64,000 bases of DNA from Eretmocerus hayati. Taxonomy: Eukaryota > Arthropoda > Insecta > Hymenoptera > Aphelinidae. How positions within the stretch are numbered: position 1 is the stretch's first letter; each line of letters begins with the position of its first letter. The notes under the pieces are model-generated. The model made no database searches. It saw nothing but the letters and a program-made list of their open reading frames with translations, and was not told the origin of the DNA. Where the stretch lies: positions 75,537,186 through 75,601,185 of the forward strand of contig CM056743.1 of assembly GCA_029851415.1 (NCBI GenBank), read 5' to 3'. A program made the translations under genes and the position numbers. Of this stretch, positions 1-11,063 are shown piece after piece.

Positions 1-1100
1 AGCCCAGTTCCGTCACCCACTTCCGCCGATCCACTGCCATGGCGATGGAAAACGAGTATTGGGGCCCGGATCGTGGGAAATCTGTGCGAATCCCACGGAG
101 AATGATACATCTTAAGATTGAGATCGTACTACGGTGACCCTTGAAACCGAAACAGCACATTCTGAATTAGAAGAGAAATATTTTGTGCTCAGTCCCGTGT
201 CTCAGAATACATGTGCTGCGATACGCAGTCGGTATTGGGCCCAGGATCGTCGGAAACTCCTGCGGACCTTTACGGGAAATGACGATTCCTGAGGGATCAA
301 TCGTACTACTGCAAACTAGATGATGAATCCAGTACCATCTGGTATCGATAAGAGATATATTGGGCCCAGTCCCGCTGCTCAGAGTCACTGCAGTGCTTTC
401 TGAGATCGGTATTGGGCCCAGAATCATCGGAACTAACAGCGCATCGTGTCCAGAATCATGAATTCTAGGGGGTCAATCCTATTCCTGCCAACTGGACGAG
501 GGATCTAATCCATTCCCGGATTAACGAGAGATATTTTGAGCTCAGCTCCGTTGCTTGGAACCACGGCAGTGCGATTCGAAACCAGTATTGGGCCCCGAAA
601 CGTAGGAAATCCTTCCGGATTCAACAGAAAATGATAAGTTTCGGAAGGGAATGGTGATACTGCCCAAACGCGAGTAATCCCATCGGATTCTCCGTCCGTC
701 AGTGAATATTTCGGCTCTGGTTTCATGTCTCAGAGTCACTATAGTGCGATCTGAGATCGGTTTTAGGCCCTCAATCATCGGAAATAATTGCGAATCGTAC
801 TAGGAATCATGAAATCTATGGGATACATCCTATTCCTGCCAACTCCATGAGAAATCCAGTTGATTCTAGGTCGACTTGGAATATTTTGGGCCGAGTCCCG
901 TCACTCAGATCTACTGCGATGGCGATGTAGAACGAGTATTGGGGCTAGAATCATCGGAAACTGCTGCGGACCCTACGGAAAATGACGATTTCTAGGGGGT
1001 GAATCGTACTACTGCCCACTGGAGGATGCATCCAGTACCATCTGGTATCGACAAGCAATATTCTGTGCCCAGTCCCGTGGCTCAGAGTCACTTCAGTGCG
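1..1100. repeat. Degenerate ~176-bp satellite, about six monomers
   Basis: The landmark TATTGGGCCC/TATTGGGGC followed by a GATCGTNGGAAA-like motif recurs near 58, 231, 408, 586, 760 and 938, giving a period of 174-178 bases. A second landmark, CAGTCCCGT followed by CTCAGAGTCACT, recurs in step. Monomers differ by many substitutions, so the array is old. It starts outside the window. Short open frames inside it are not conserved between monomers and are not called as genes. Confidence 0.85.
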
Positions 1101-1266
1101 ATTTATTTTCATTCGATCAATCTTGACGTACCTTAGCGCATTCGATTCCTTCTCTCAAGACCTTCAAAATCTGCTCTTCAGAGTTGTAGAACTCTGAATT
1201 TGATTTGGTGGGATTTCATGTACAAAACACGAAGATGGTTTGAGAATCAAGAAGGCCGACATCGGA

Positions 1267-1686
1267 GTGTACCCAACATGCTCCCATATGGTTATCTCGG
1301 AAAGGCGTGCAATATGGCTTGTTTTACCACTCAGAACGTGTTTATCCCGTCGAAATAGGTCGGAAACGATGTCTTGGACCAGCTCAAAGCTACAAATGTC
1401 GCTGCACGGTGAACAAAACGGATCAAAGCGATTTTATTCACTTTATCGCCGATTTACATTGTTTTGAATGATGGGGGCAAGTTGGGTACACACTTCTGTA
1501 AACTCTCAAAAATCACCTTTTGGGAGAATCCAAACAGCTCTTCTCCACTTCATCCAAATCGAACGTATCTTAACTCGTTTTAAAGGTCTTGAGACAAGCT
1601 TCAAAATGAGTTAAAGTACGTTGAAAAATATCAAGATTAGCCAGAATTATTAAGAAAATGGCTTAATGGGGGCAAGTTGGGTACAC
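1267..1686. mobile_element. Non-autonomous element bounded by GTGTACCCAAC / GTTGGGTACAC ends
   Basis: The left end (1267-1287) and right end (1666-1686) are inverted copies of a 21-base motif with two mismatches. A third copy, in the same orientation as the right end, lies at 1473-1491. The interval 1447-1690 recurs, diverged, at 6124-6378. No transposase is encoded. No clear target duplication is visible, so the superfamily is not assigned. Confidence 0.5.
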
Positions 1687-1689
1687 TGA

Positions 1690-2299
1690 CCTTATATAAT
1701 ACATACCCTGACTGAGTCGGTAGGAAACAAAAAATCCTATTTTCCAGCATATTTTGCCAAATTTTGCGTCAAACACGCCGAACTGGGAATGTTGAGATGC
1801 CGAATGTGTTTGTCAAAAGTGAAAAATTTTCCCTGTTTCTCTTCATAGATCTCGATCTATTTTGGTCAACATAAAATTGATCAGTCTTTGTACAGAAAAG
1901 TGTGGACTCTCGTAATATGTTCTAATGCCTGCTCCAAGATAGAAGATGTACAAAAAAAAACTGTGTATATTATGAGTGAACAAGAAACTTGCCTTTGAGT
2001 TGCATCGGGGTAAAGGGAGAATCCAGGGAGGACACTCTGCTATTAGCTGTCGATGGAGAATCTTTGAAGTGATCGTTATTGGTCAATCCTATTTAATATG
2101 GATCAAACAATGGGCAGAATGAGTACGACACATTCATTTCTAATATTCACATGATATATACAATTCAAGTAGTCATCATAACTGAGTGCACCAGCACAAA
2201 TTCATTGATATGACACAGTATGATTTTCTCAATTTTTCAATATTGACAAATTCAAATAAATCATGGTAGTTGTAATTTTAATCGATTTGAGTGGTAATA
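1690..2299. other. AT-rich stretch without a recognised gene
   Basis: This lies just 3' of the transposase remnant on the minus strand. No conserved frame, no polyadenylation signal in the expected orientation and no obvious terminal inverted repeat of the transposase element were found. Confidence 0.5.
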
Positions 2300-5200
2300 T
2301 CATTTATGATGCAAATTAGGTGGAGCAATCAGATAAATTATATCAGCAATGTGGACCGGGACACAGATCGTTTCGATATCATTGCAGTTGACAACTTCAC
2401 CAAACCTTGTGACTCCCACCGCTGTTACTATTGTTAAATTGTGATTTGGGAAATCTGAACGCACATGAAATACATTTGCAACGGTTAGTGATTTATCGTT
2501 AAATTGATCAACAATAAATCGCAAAATCTGGATGTAATCACCGTTCACGAGTTTTGCATACGTGTTGTTGGATCTCATAGTGCGATCTCGAATGGCAGAA
2601 TATAAACAACCATTTTTCACCATTTTCCTATAGGTACGAGCGTCCGTAGATAATTCCAAACGTTCGATTTCACTCACACTCGGTTTCTTGTACCACCCGA
2701 TGAATCTTTTATTCGTTATTCTACAAGTATTCTTAGCATGCCTATTTCCTAAATACTCGACATAATCGACAATAATTGAGTCATCTTTTGAGGACACGTG
2801 TCTTCTCAAAATGAGTTCACTTTGTCGCATTGATACTGCCCTGCAGATCTGTTGAACAACTCCTTTCGTGGAGTCGATTTGTTTAAGATACTTCCATTAT
2901 TGTTCTCAAAGCAATAACAATTATGAAACCATAAAGGTCCCCAATCGAGAACACTTCGTGCAAGATGGAGAAGGGTATGGACATTATGGCTCATAAACTC
3001 TTTACCATACATCTGCTCTGTCTTAACTACAAACTCTCTGATGCGACTATGAGCATGGGTAATATCATCACGCGTCAAGGTCTTTTTCATCAGTTCATGC
3101 ACAGCCTCCACAAGTGATGCCCAGTGATCAACAACCTCAACCATCCGGGAAATGTCTCAGAATGGGTAAGGAGTAGTACAACAACCAATTTTCAGATTCA
3201 ACAGATTTCCAGTGCTTCCATTCCTGAACTGGCCTAGATAGACGCTCAAAATTGACAAGGCACTGTTATGCTATCCATCAAAGAATTCACTACAAGTTTT
3301 TCAGCAGGAGTGAGAAAAGTCAACCATTTCCCTAAAAATTGCTTTGCTACCCCAGACAATTGATGCATGCAATCTGGAACAAACCCACGAATAATTTTGA
3401 ATTTTTTCAAATTTATGAGCCAAGATGGATGAATAAAATCAGATACATCTTTGACGCTGGTGAGACTTTGCTGTATGTGTTCTCTGGTACCTTGTTCGGT
3501 ACGATTTTCAATGCCTTCTCTTACTACGTACTTTACTGCTCCCTTTTTCTTTCTACCTCTGCGAGTAGCACGCGGTTCGATGAATACACCAAGGTGCAAG
3601 CACCAATTACAACCATAATAGCTCAACTGTTTTAGCCCTTGCATGGGCGCTCTTGCGATGGTATCAACGGCGCACAGTGGGGCTAAAAATCGATTTCGGG
3701 ACAAGATTCGGCGCCACGCGGATCCTCAACCAATCGAAATGATTCGAACGGGATCTTCTCCACCTTTTGACACTCTACAAGATTCCTTCCCGGAGAATTT
3801 GATTTGGGAAGCTGCGAAGTCACAGAATCGTGTAGGTCAATCAACCAAAAATCGTCGAAAATTGAGTCTCCTCGATCCTGGCGGCAATGTACGATTTTCT
3901 GGTTGGGCCCAAAATACATGTTTTTGGTTCCACTTGATGAGGGAAATACTCTCATCATTGCAGAAATCTGGCAACCTAACTTTAAATCAGGATTTCAGGC
4001 TCAGATACCTTGGTAATACACCCCAATCATCAAAAATCGACTTTCTTCGATCCTGGTGGTAATGTACGGGGATCTAGGCGGGCTCAAATCATAAGTTAGA
4101 GATACACAATGTGTGTGCCCATGTCACAGGGATGCGTGAGCTTGATCTCAGGGCTTCAGAACTCTGCAATATCTCCCCCACTCACTTAGTACTCGAATAT
4201 CATCGATATCCACGACCTCTTGGAGTATACCTCGATGTAGCCTCACAAAATGTTTCTCCAAGGTATCAACTCGACCTCAGATGCTTTTCGAACATTCCCA
4301 CCTGGATTTGGGAATGACTGGAGTAAGGAGGAACTATTCATCACTCATCAGTACAAACTGATATTTCTTGCTTTTTGTCTTGATCGCCCTTCAACACGAT
4401 CCTGGGCCTCCAGAGCTTCCCGGATTAAATTCTCCGGGCAGGTATATTGTAGAGTAAGAAAAAACGAAGGAAAGCCGGTTTGAATTGGTTTGATCGGTTT
4501 AAAATTCGTGTGGCGCTGGATCTTGTCCCGAAATCGGTTTTTAGCCCCACTGTGCGGCGCTACACAAACAGGATAATTTTATTTCATGCAATTGATCCCC
4601 GACCTTACAGATGACTCCCACGTCACTCAAATAATTCATGGCTATCACAAATTGTTTCAGGAAAATTGTCATATTAGGTTTGTCTTTACCAAACCACATC
4701 ATGCTTGTTAGTGGGTACGCCGTTCGCACACTTGGCGGCAGTTCGTTTATGACGAGCTGCATTCCCCAAACTGATAAACCAGAAGAATTCGTGAGAGGAA
4801 CACCGTCAGTGTTGAATAAAAATGTTGCAAATCTACGTCTCACATCGTTAGGTAGCGAGCTCAAAAACTCCAAGTAAAGCAAACCGTCAGAAAAGTCAGA
4901 AAAAGATACTCCATTTCCTCTCTTTCAAAGATTCCTTTGATAAGCTTCCCAATTATTTTCAAACAAGTTTGCAATTTCATTTCGCACATCTATCACGACA
5001 GAAAAATCTCTGTAGGTAGGGGATCTCAAATCTATCAATCCGTTGCATCTTGTGCATCTCACAGATCGGGTCTGCTTTTCAAATTGGCAAACATATTCCT
5101 TGCAACCGAGGCAGCAAGCATGATAATCTACGCCTTTGTCATTGTTGAACAATCTATCAACTAAGTAACGAGAGGTGGGAAGGAAGTCAACTCCGAAAAC

Positions 5201-5518
5201 AACCGATATCAGTTTGAATAGATCAGCAACGGCTGTTTGGGTCAATTCATTCACTAAGGAAAATTTGAGGATAGCCAACAATAACTCAGTCTTATCAACC
5301 GTAACAGATAAATTCATTGACTGATTATTATCTTCCTTTGCGATGAAGCGCCTCAACTTCTCGAATCCGTATCCAAGATTATCTTCTTCGATAGTTCCAG
5401 TATCGCTGTCAGGACTGGAGTTTACGTATGATTCGACATCACTCCCCTCATCCTCCGACAGGCTTTCTTCGTGCGCATTAGGATCTCTGAGAGGGCTCTG
5501 GAAATTCAATAATCCAAT
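2300..5518 (-). pseudogene. CACTA/EnSpm-type (TNP2-like) transposase remnant
   Basis: Five minus-strand frames in order (about 5518-4925, 4882-4541, 3704-3246, 3144-2806, 2830-2300) together give one TNP2-like protein. Family hallmarks are an acidic Ser/Glu N-terminus, a C-X2-C pair of cysteine doublets (CLGCKEYVC, CTRC), DGVPL, a VDTIAR...YGCNWCLH segment, PDCMHQLSGV, WGPLWFHNCYCFE, and a C-terminal PNLHHK. The gene is dead. A TGA at 4925-4927 separates two segments that share one frame. The reading frame shifts at about 3246, 3144 and 2830. An 882-bp MITE splits codons at 3673-4554. Deleting the MITE with one target copy brings the flanking frames exactly into phase, so the MITE landed in an intact coding region. 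A plausible 5' splice acceptor lies at about 5518. The element's own termini were not found. Family assignment is from remembered motif resemblance, not a search. Confidence 0.8.
3673..4554. mobile_element. 882-bp MITE with Transib/RAG-like ends (CACAGTG)
   Basis: Both ends begin CACAGTGGGG and are inverted repeats of about 45 bases with only a few mismatches. The flanks 3668-3672 and 4555-4559 are identical 5-bp GC-rich duplications, CGGCG. Five-base GC-rich duplications and CAC-initiated ends typify Transib/RAG-type transposons; the first seven bases equal the canonical recombination signal heptamer. An AAAAACC-like run follows five bases further in. No long frame is encoded, so it is non-autonomous. 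Assignment to Transib is an inference from ends and duplication length. Confidence 0.8.
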
Positions 5519-7706
5519 GCTGTAACATTTCAGAGCTAAAATTGGTCAATTCTCAAAATATTTTCGTTTCTCCACCTCTTCACGAGGGTCACACCTTTGT
5601 ATCCATTAGTTTCGGGAAAGGAGGTGCTACATTTCACGCGTACTCAGTGGTTTTGGCTGTTCGAGCCACTGATTTCGGAAATCCTACCAAGTTTTCACTG
5701 AAATGACCTCTTGCTGAATCCGATTGAGCCATCCACAACCTGAGTAACTTTTCTTAAATAAATAACGATGGATTAGGACGAAATCTCGGAATGAGTAAGG
5801 GACCTCGCACTGAGCTACTCTGTGTATTGGCAGCAAGCCCCTGTTACTTTCATTGAAATGGATGAAATTGTGGGATGAAATTCAGAATATCCCTAAGAAA
5901 TTCGTAGAGAGTGGTAATAAGCTTCATGAAAACATTACACGCAACAGTTGAATTTAGATACGGTTCAAGGAAAGGTTCTTGACAATTTAGTTGTCATGTA
6001 ATCGCTCGAATCAGTTGGTTCACGTAAAATACCCTGTTTTTTAGACGTGAAAACGAAAAATTTTCAGCCTTCTGGAGAGTCCGTGGGTCTAGCCCGCATG
6101 ATGAAAACCATTTCATGCGTCTATTGTCGATTTACATTGTTTTGAATGATTGGGGGCAAGTTGGGTACACCCTTCTGTGAACTGCCAAAAATTATCTCAC
6201 GGGAAAATGAAGACAGCTCGGGAGAAGACGGTTGAACTTACATGAGCCTTAGCACATTTTATATCGTTGGAAACAAGCTTTAAAATGACCTGAAGTGAGA
6301 TGGCGTGCATTGGAGAAGGTTGAGGTAGGCCACAGTTATTGAGAAAACAGCGTCATGCGGGCAAGTGGGTACACTTACCTTCAATTATATTCACTGATCC
6401 ACTAAGCATTTTCTGGAGATTGGTAATGCTGGGCGGAAAAATGCGAGATCTGAATTGATCGGTTTCGGGGAACATGTACAATTTGCGTACTTTCTGACGT
6501 GCGTTATTTCGATGTTTTCAGGAAAATCTGTTTCCATGATTCAGAATTTTATACATATCCTGTTGAAGCCAAGAATTTTCCGGGATTTTTCTGAAGAAAT
6601 ATCTATTACAATCGATTCCCTTCCATGTTTTCTGAACTGTACACCCTGTCATACTTCATTTTCATCCTTCTCCTCAATTTTTTTGATAGTTTTGATCGAA
6701 AGATCGCGAAGTTGTCCATGGAAGTAGCTCTCGAAAGAATATGCGTTTCCCCATTTTGACAAGTAATAGAACAATAATCGAAAGTTCTCCGGTCGTTCTC
6801 GTGATATTTCCCGATGAGACTATTTTTCATGGGATGAGTGTACCGCATCTCCAGGCTCAGAAGTACGTGTTTTCGCGTCTAAAAAGCAGTCTTGGAAAGT
6901 TTGTGTGATTCACTTCAAACACGATCCTAGTGCAATAAAAGTAGCAAAGACTCTAAGAATATATGGAAGAAAGGCAACTAAGTCCCATTTTCGACTCAGC
7001 ATCTGCAAAAGATTCCTTATATATACATAGAGGGCTTGCTATTTTTTATTTAAAACCATGGAACCGCAAAAAATTTGCGATGCGATTGAAAAACAACCAC
7101 TAGAGGAGTCATATCGTATTCTTGCGTAATCGCTAATATTACTGAAGTAACGGAATCTTTTGGAAAGAACAGGCCCTCGAACATGCATCTGGAAGATTAT
7201 TGACTCGCCTTTAATGCACTTGATGACGCTCTCTTATCTGGCGTGAGTTCCTGGTAAATCTCACGTGATAAAATTACGCAAATAATCCATCGCAGGGGGA
7301 TATACAGATAGCTGCTACGGAGCAGATATCTCACATTCTTCCTTCAAAAGAAAGATTATTTTTTACATGTTTAATTAATTACCGATCAATTCTGGAAGAA
7401 GGTAGACAAAACAGTAACAAGGGTCAAGTAATGATGCACATCAGTGTACAACAAGCAAATAAAACCGTGTCCTATGACTCAGTTGTTGAGAAAAATTCTA
7501 AATAAAATCAGTATCGTGTAATGCTTGGAAAAACCATTTGGAATAAGTAACCTCCGCGAAATCTTTCAAAGTTTCTCAAAGTTTTTTCTAGACACCCCTT
7601 GTAACGGTTTTTCTAACTTCCTTCAGAATTATTTTGAGAGAATCCAAACAAAAAGATTATGTGTGAACCAAGCCGAGAGCTCACAAGAACATCTTGAGGT
7701 ACTCAC
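5519..7706. other. Non-coding stretch between transposase remnant and small exons
   Basis: Apart from the dispersed repeat at 6124-6378, no gene is supportable. Short frames at 6455-6848 lie on both strands over the same bases with no recognisable motif. The stretch could be intron if the exons at 7707-8321 and the transposase remnant once belonged to one gene, but the exon phases do not connect directly. Confidence 0.4.
6124..6378. repeat. Second copy of the GGGGGCAAGTTGGGTACAC dispersed repeat
   Basis: It aligns over its whole length with 1447-1690, including the GATTTACATTGTTTTGAATG lead-in and two same-orientation copies of the terminal motif (6152-6170 and about 6357-6374, about 205 bases apart versus 195 in the first copy). 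It lacks the inverted left end seen at 1267, so it is a truncated or differently organised copy. Confidence 0.6.
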
Positions 7707-8321
7707 ATTGATCATTTCATTCTGTGAGCCACCATCACCCATCATCTGATCATCTTCAGTTGAAGGTGACACAGCACCATTCCTCTCCTGCACAAGAAAC
7801 AATTGTCAAAATGAATCGTCATGTCACTTTGCGGAGCCTATGCTCTATAGAATGGCTGTCACGACATCACTAATACATGATTTTAGAAATCTATTGGGAC
7901 TCAAATTGTTTAAAAAGTTCTCTATTCAGTATGATATTTCTCTCAGAGCAGATATAGAAGATCCAAAAAGTATTAGTACTGACTCACAATCTCTTCATGT
8001 GGATGTACCCCTTCAACTTCAGCAGATGCTGATGACGTAGAAGAATGATCACCCACTCCATCATAACCAGGCATTTCATCAACTCCCTGTTCCTAAAATG
8101 ATGTATACGATATATAGTTGAACACTAGAAAATCTCCATTTGCTGAATGAAGAAAATGTGTGGTGACTTCAAACAATCACTCCCACATACATCGTCATCC
8201 GACTCTGATGTTGTATCACTGATGGGGTTTCTGTAACGATGAGCTCTTGATCGTGTCTTTCTAGATGCATATTGGACTAGCAATTCATTCCATCTGTCTT
8301 GTGCCATTGTTCAAATCATCC
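7707..8321 (-). CDS. 5' part of a spliced minus-strand gene with acidic Ser/Glu/Asp exons
   Basis: Three consecutive exons have good splice sites and all join in phase 0. Exon 8321-8191 has acceptor TTTTTCAG and donor GTATGT; its ATG is at 8307 and encodes MAQDRWNELLVQYASRKTRS... rich in Arg then Ser/Asp. Exon 8092-7988 has acceptor TTTTAG and donor GTGAGT (35 codons). Exon 7787-7707 has acceptor TTGTGCAG and donor GTGAGT (27 codons). The 101-residue product so far is hydrophilic and low in complexity, without a recognised domain. An acceptor 14 bases before the ATG implies a separate 5' untranslated exon; a strong donor (GTAAGT) at 8536-8531 is a candidate. The 3' exons are not identified. 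It may be the N-terminus of the TNP2-like gene or an unrelated host gene. Confidence 0.5.
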
Positions 8322-8729
8322 CTGAAAAATGTATAATTGTTATGAAAGAGCCCTTATCAGATTTAGCTGAGGTTAACTCGACAAATATCTTCATTCAAAA
8401 ATATACATTGATTATTTGGTGGAATAGAATTTACCAAGGAATTTCACAGATTTTATCATCTGCTCCCATTCAATAAAGGCTATACAATTTCAATTGCAGT
8501 TACTTGACTTAGATAAGGTTATAACCACAAACTTACTGTTCCACATATAATTGTGAAAATACGCTGCTAAAAGAGATTAGCGGAATGCTTTCTCTTAGCG
8601 GAATAGTTTCAGAGGTTCACTCGGATTGATGAGAAATTTGGAGAACTGATCAAATTCCGAAATCATGATTGAAATTCCCACAGAATAGTTTCATTTCTCC
8701 TGTGGTCCAATCCATTTCAGACGCAACTC

Positions 8730-9930
8730 ATACTCAGAAGTGGATATGAGAAAAAAATTGATTTCAGATCAAATTTTGATTGTACATCTTGATTTATTTT
8801 CTCGAGAAAAACTTTTAGGGTGATTGAGATGATCTAGACTCTAGTTTTACAAGTGAAAACAATCGTTTGGTTGAGGCGGGGTTTTGATACAGCCATAGAC
8901 ATAGAAGTATAGACTGCTGGTCCCGTATCTTCGCCGTTGACATCGAGGCTCCCCAATGAGAGTGAGAGAGACGCAACATAGGAATCGCATGTTGAAAGCG
9001 TGCGCTTTGGAGCATGCCATCTCTCTCACTCTCACGCAAAGGCCTATGTCTCGATGACAACGGCGAGTATACGGGACCAGCAGTCTATACTTCTATGTCT
9101 ATGGATACAGCTGGTTTATAGGTAGATGATGAAAATGGAGTTCTTGGAGGAAATTTCGATTCTTGAAGTGAAAATTGGATTTGAATCAGACTTAAACGTA
9201 GTTGAATCAAATTTAGTTTCAACCAATTGATGTGGGATGCTGGAAAAGTATCTCTCTAGTTCATTCAAAGGTAAATAGATTAGTTATAGAGAGAAATACG
9301 AGCAAAAAATTAATTTTGGATCAAATTTTTTTCTCATATTCTGAGCTATTTTTATAAGATTCGCTTTTAGGGGAATTCAGATGACCTACACTTGTGTTTT
9401 ATGTGCAAGGTATATCGTCTGGTTAAGACAAAATTCTGATATAGTTGTCGTGAAGATGATAGAAATGGAAAATTTCCGGAAAATTCGGATTTTTCGAGAA
9501 TAAATTTGATTTTGACTGTACCGAAACAAATTTTGAAAAAATTCGGTATCAACCAATCGATTAAGGATGACGAAAAAGTATCAGCTTAGTTTATTAAAAT
9601 TTGAATGGGTCAGTTTGAGGGGAAGATATGAGGAAAGTATGAATATTGAAAAAAATATTCTTGTATATTTTGAGTTATTTTTTCGAGGAAGGTAGTTGGG
9701 GCGATTTGGGCTATCTAAACTGAGGTTTTTTTAGCAGTGTCTGTAATTTGGTCGAGACGGAATTTTGATACATTTGGTTTCAATATGCTCAAAATGAAGT
9801 TTTTCTTGAAAATTTTCGTTTTTTCTAAAAATTGAGGTTTGTGGAGATTAAATGGAATCTCGGTATTAACCAATCGATGGATCAAGCCAAAAAAACCATA
9901 GCCTAGGTAACCCAAATTGCCGTAAGATCA
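8730..9930. repeat. Old ~330-bp tandem repeat, three units
   Basis: A block reading (TTTTGAGTTATTTT-like) + GGGGNGATT + GATGAYCTA + GGTTGAGACGGAATTTTGATA recurs near 8776, 9330 and 9658. Later landmarks (ATCAACCAATCGAT) recur in step. Spacing is 554 then 328 bases; subtracting the 218 bases added by the MITE in unit 1 gives 336 and 328. Units are heavily diverged and AT-rich. Confidence 0.65.
8894..9103. mobile_element. 210-bp hairpin MITE with 8-bp target duplication
   Basis: The ends begin CATAGACATAGAAGTATAGA and are perfect inverted repeats over at least 36 bases; pairing continues imperfectly over about 90 bases per side, so nearly the whole element folds into one hairpin. It is flanked by identical 8-bp copies of GATACAGC (8886-8893 and 9104-9111). 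Eight-base duplications fit hAT or P superfamilies; CA-initiated ends are compatible with P-like elements. No coding capacity. Confidence 0.85.
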
Positions 9931-10216
9931 AGTTAGAAAGAGATATTTCACTATAAAAGCAGACAATTTTAGCCAATTTACCTCAAAACACGTCTAAATC
10001 GAATTCAATTGGGAGAGGAGAGAAGCCAAATCACTGGTCTCATCTCTGAATGATTCTCTACAACTTGTAGAAAGGCAAAAATCGATAGAGTGAAGTGTAG
10101 GAGAGAAAGCGTGGCGCAAAAAAAAACAACATACATACACATACACAGACACATGCAAAGAGACGGAGAGATGAAGCCTGGGAGGTTTTGAAGGTTTTGA
10201 GAAGAGAAAGTGTCAC

Positions 10217-10475
10217 TTACAATCGTTAGATTTTGGCGAGAGGAACAAGATGGTTGAAGCATTTTTGTGATAGGAGGAATTTTGTTGAAGAAAATATTGA
10301 GTTTAATGGAAAAATTGATCAAAAATTTGCTGTGCCGAAAACAAAGCTTTCTCTTTAGAGAAAGCAAAATTGCTACACCTGATGCAGCATGCTTGAAAGA
10401 CAAAAAGTACCGTAGGAGGAAGAAGGTGCTCCTCCTGGAGTGAGATATTTTGAGTGAATAATTGTGTAACTTACA
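10217..10475 (-). other. Candidate 5' exon ends of a minus-strand transcript
   Basis: Two strong minus-strand splice donors, GTAAGTTAC after base 10475 and GTAAGTGAC after base 10223, sit just downstream of a GC-richer, CpG-containing stretch (10560-11060) that could be a promoter. With the acceptor at 8322-8324, which lies just before the ATG at 8307, they could be alternative first exons of the gene at 7707-8321. No coding content is claimed. Confidence 0.3.
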
Positions 10476-11063
10476 TGCATGAAACACTGGTGACAACCAC
10501 TTGTGTTATAACATTTTGGGCACATAACTAACAATACATGTGAGCCACACTAGCATCACTTCTCTAATTTTCTGCTTTGCATAAAGTGCACGAAAAACGC
10601 GTTGAAACTTCGTTATTCAAATTCCTCCCCCAAAATCTGCGACCGTTGGTTCTCGTTGATCTGGCAAGCCCACCAGTTGCCGCCGACTGTTGCCAAGAGA
10701 GCGTATTGACCGTGTATGATAGAATGTGAAAAAATAAAATAAAAAAAGATGTATGTCTGTAGTTCATACATAGATGACGATTCTCTCTCTTTCTAGTGCT
10801 TAGCTTACGCAGCATCAGCCCCTATCCCTTATGCCACCTCCACATGCTCACTTATGCTCACAAAAAGTGTGAAAGAGAATGGAAATGAGAGCCACTCGCA
10901 GTGGTGGGCGAGAAAAGATTTTCCGGTGCCACTCCCCACTTTACCTCCCAAAACGCCACCCGCCCCTCTTGCGCTCCAGCTATGCCACCTTCTCCTCTTC
11001 CCGCGGCGCTGAACTGAAGACACATCGTCTGCTCGCTGGCTTTATGTCGACGAGGACGAGTAA

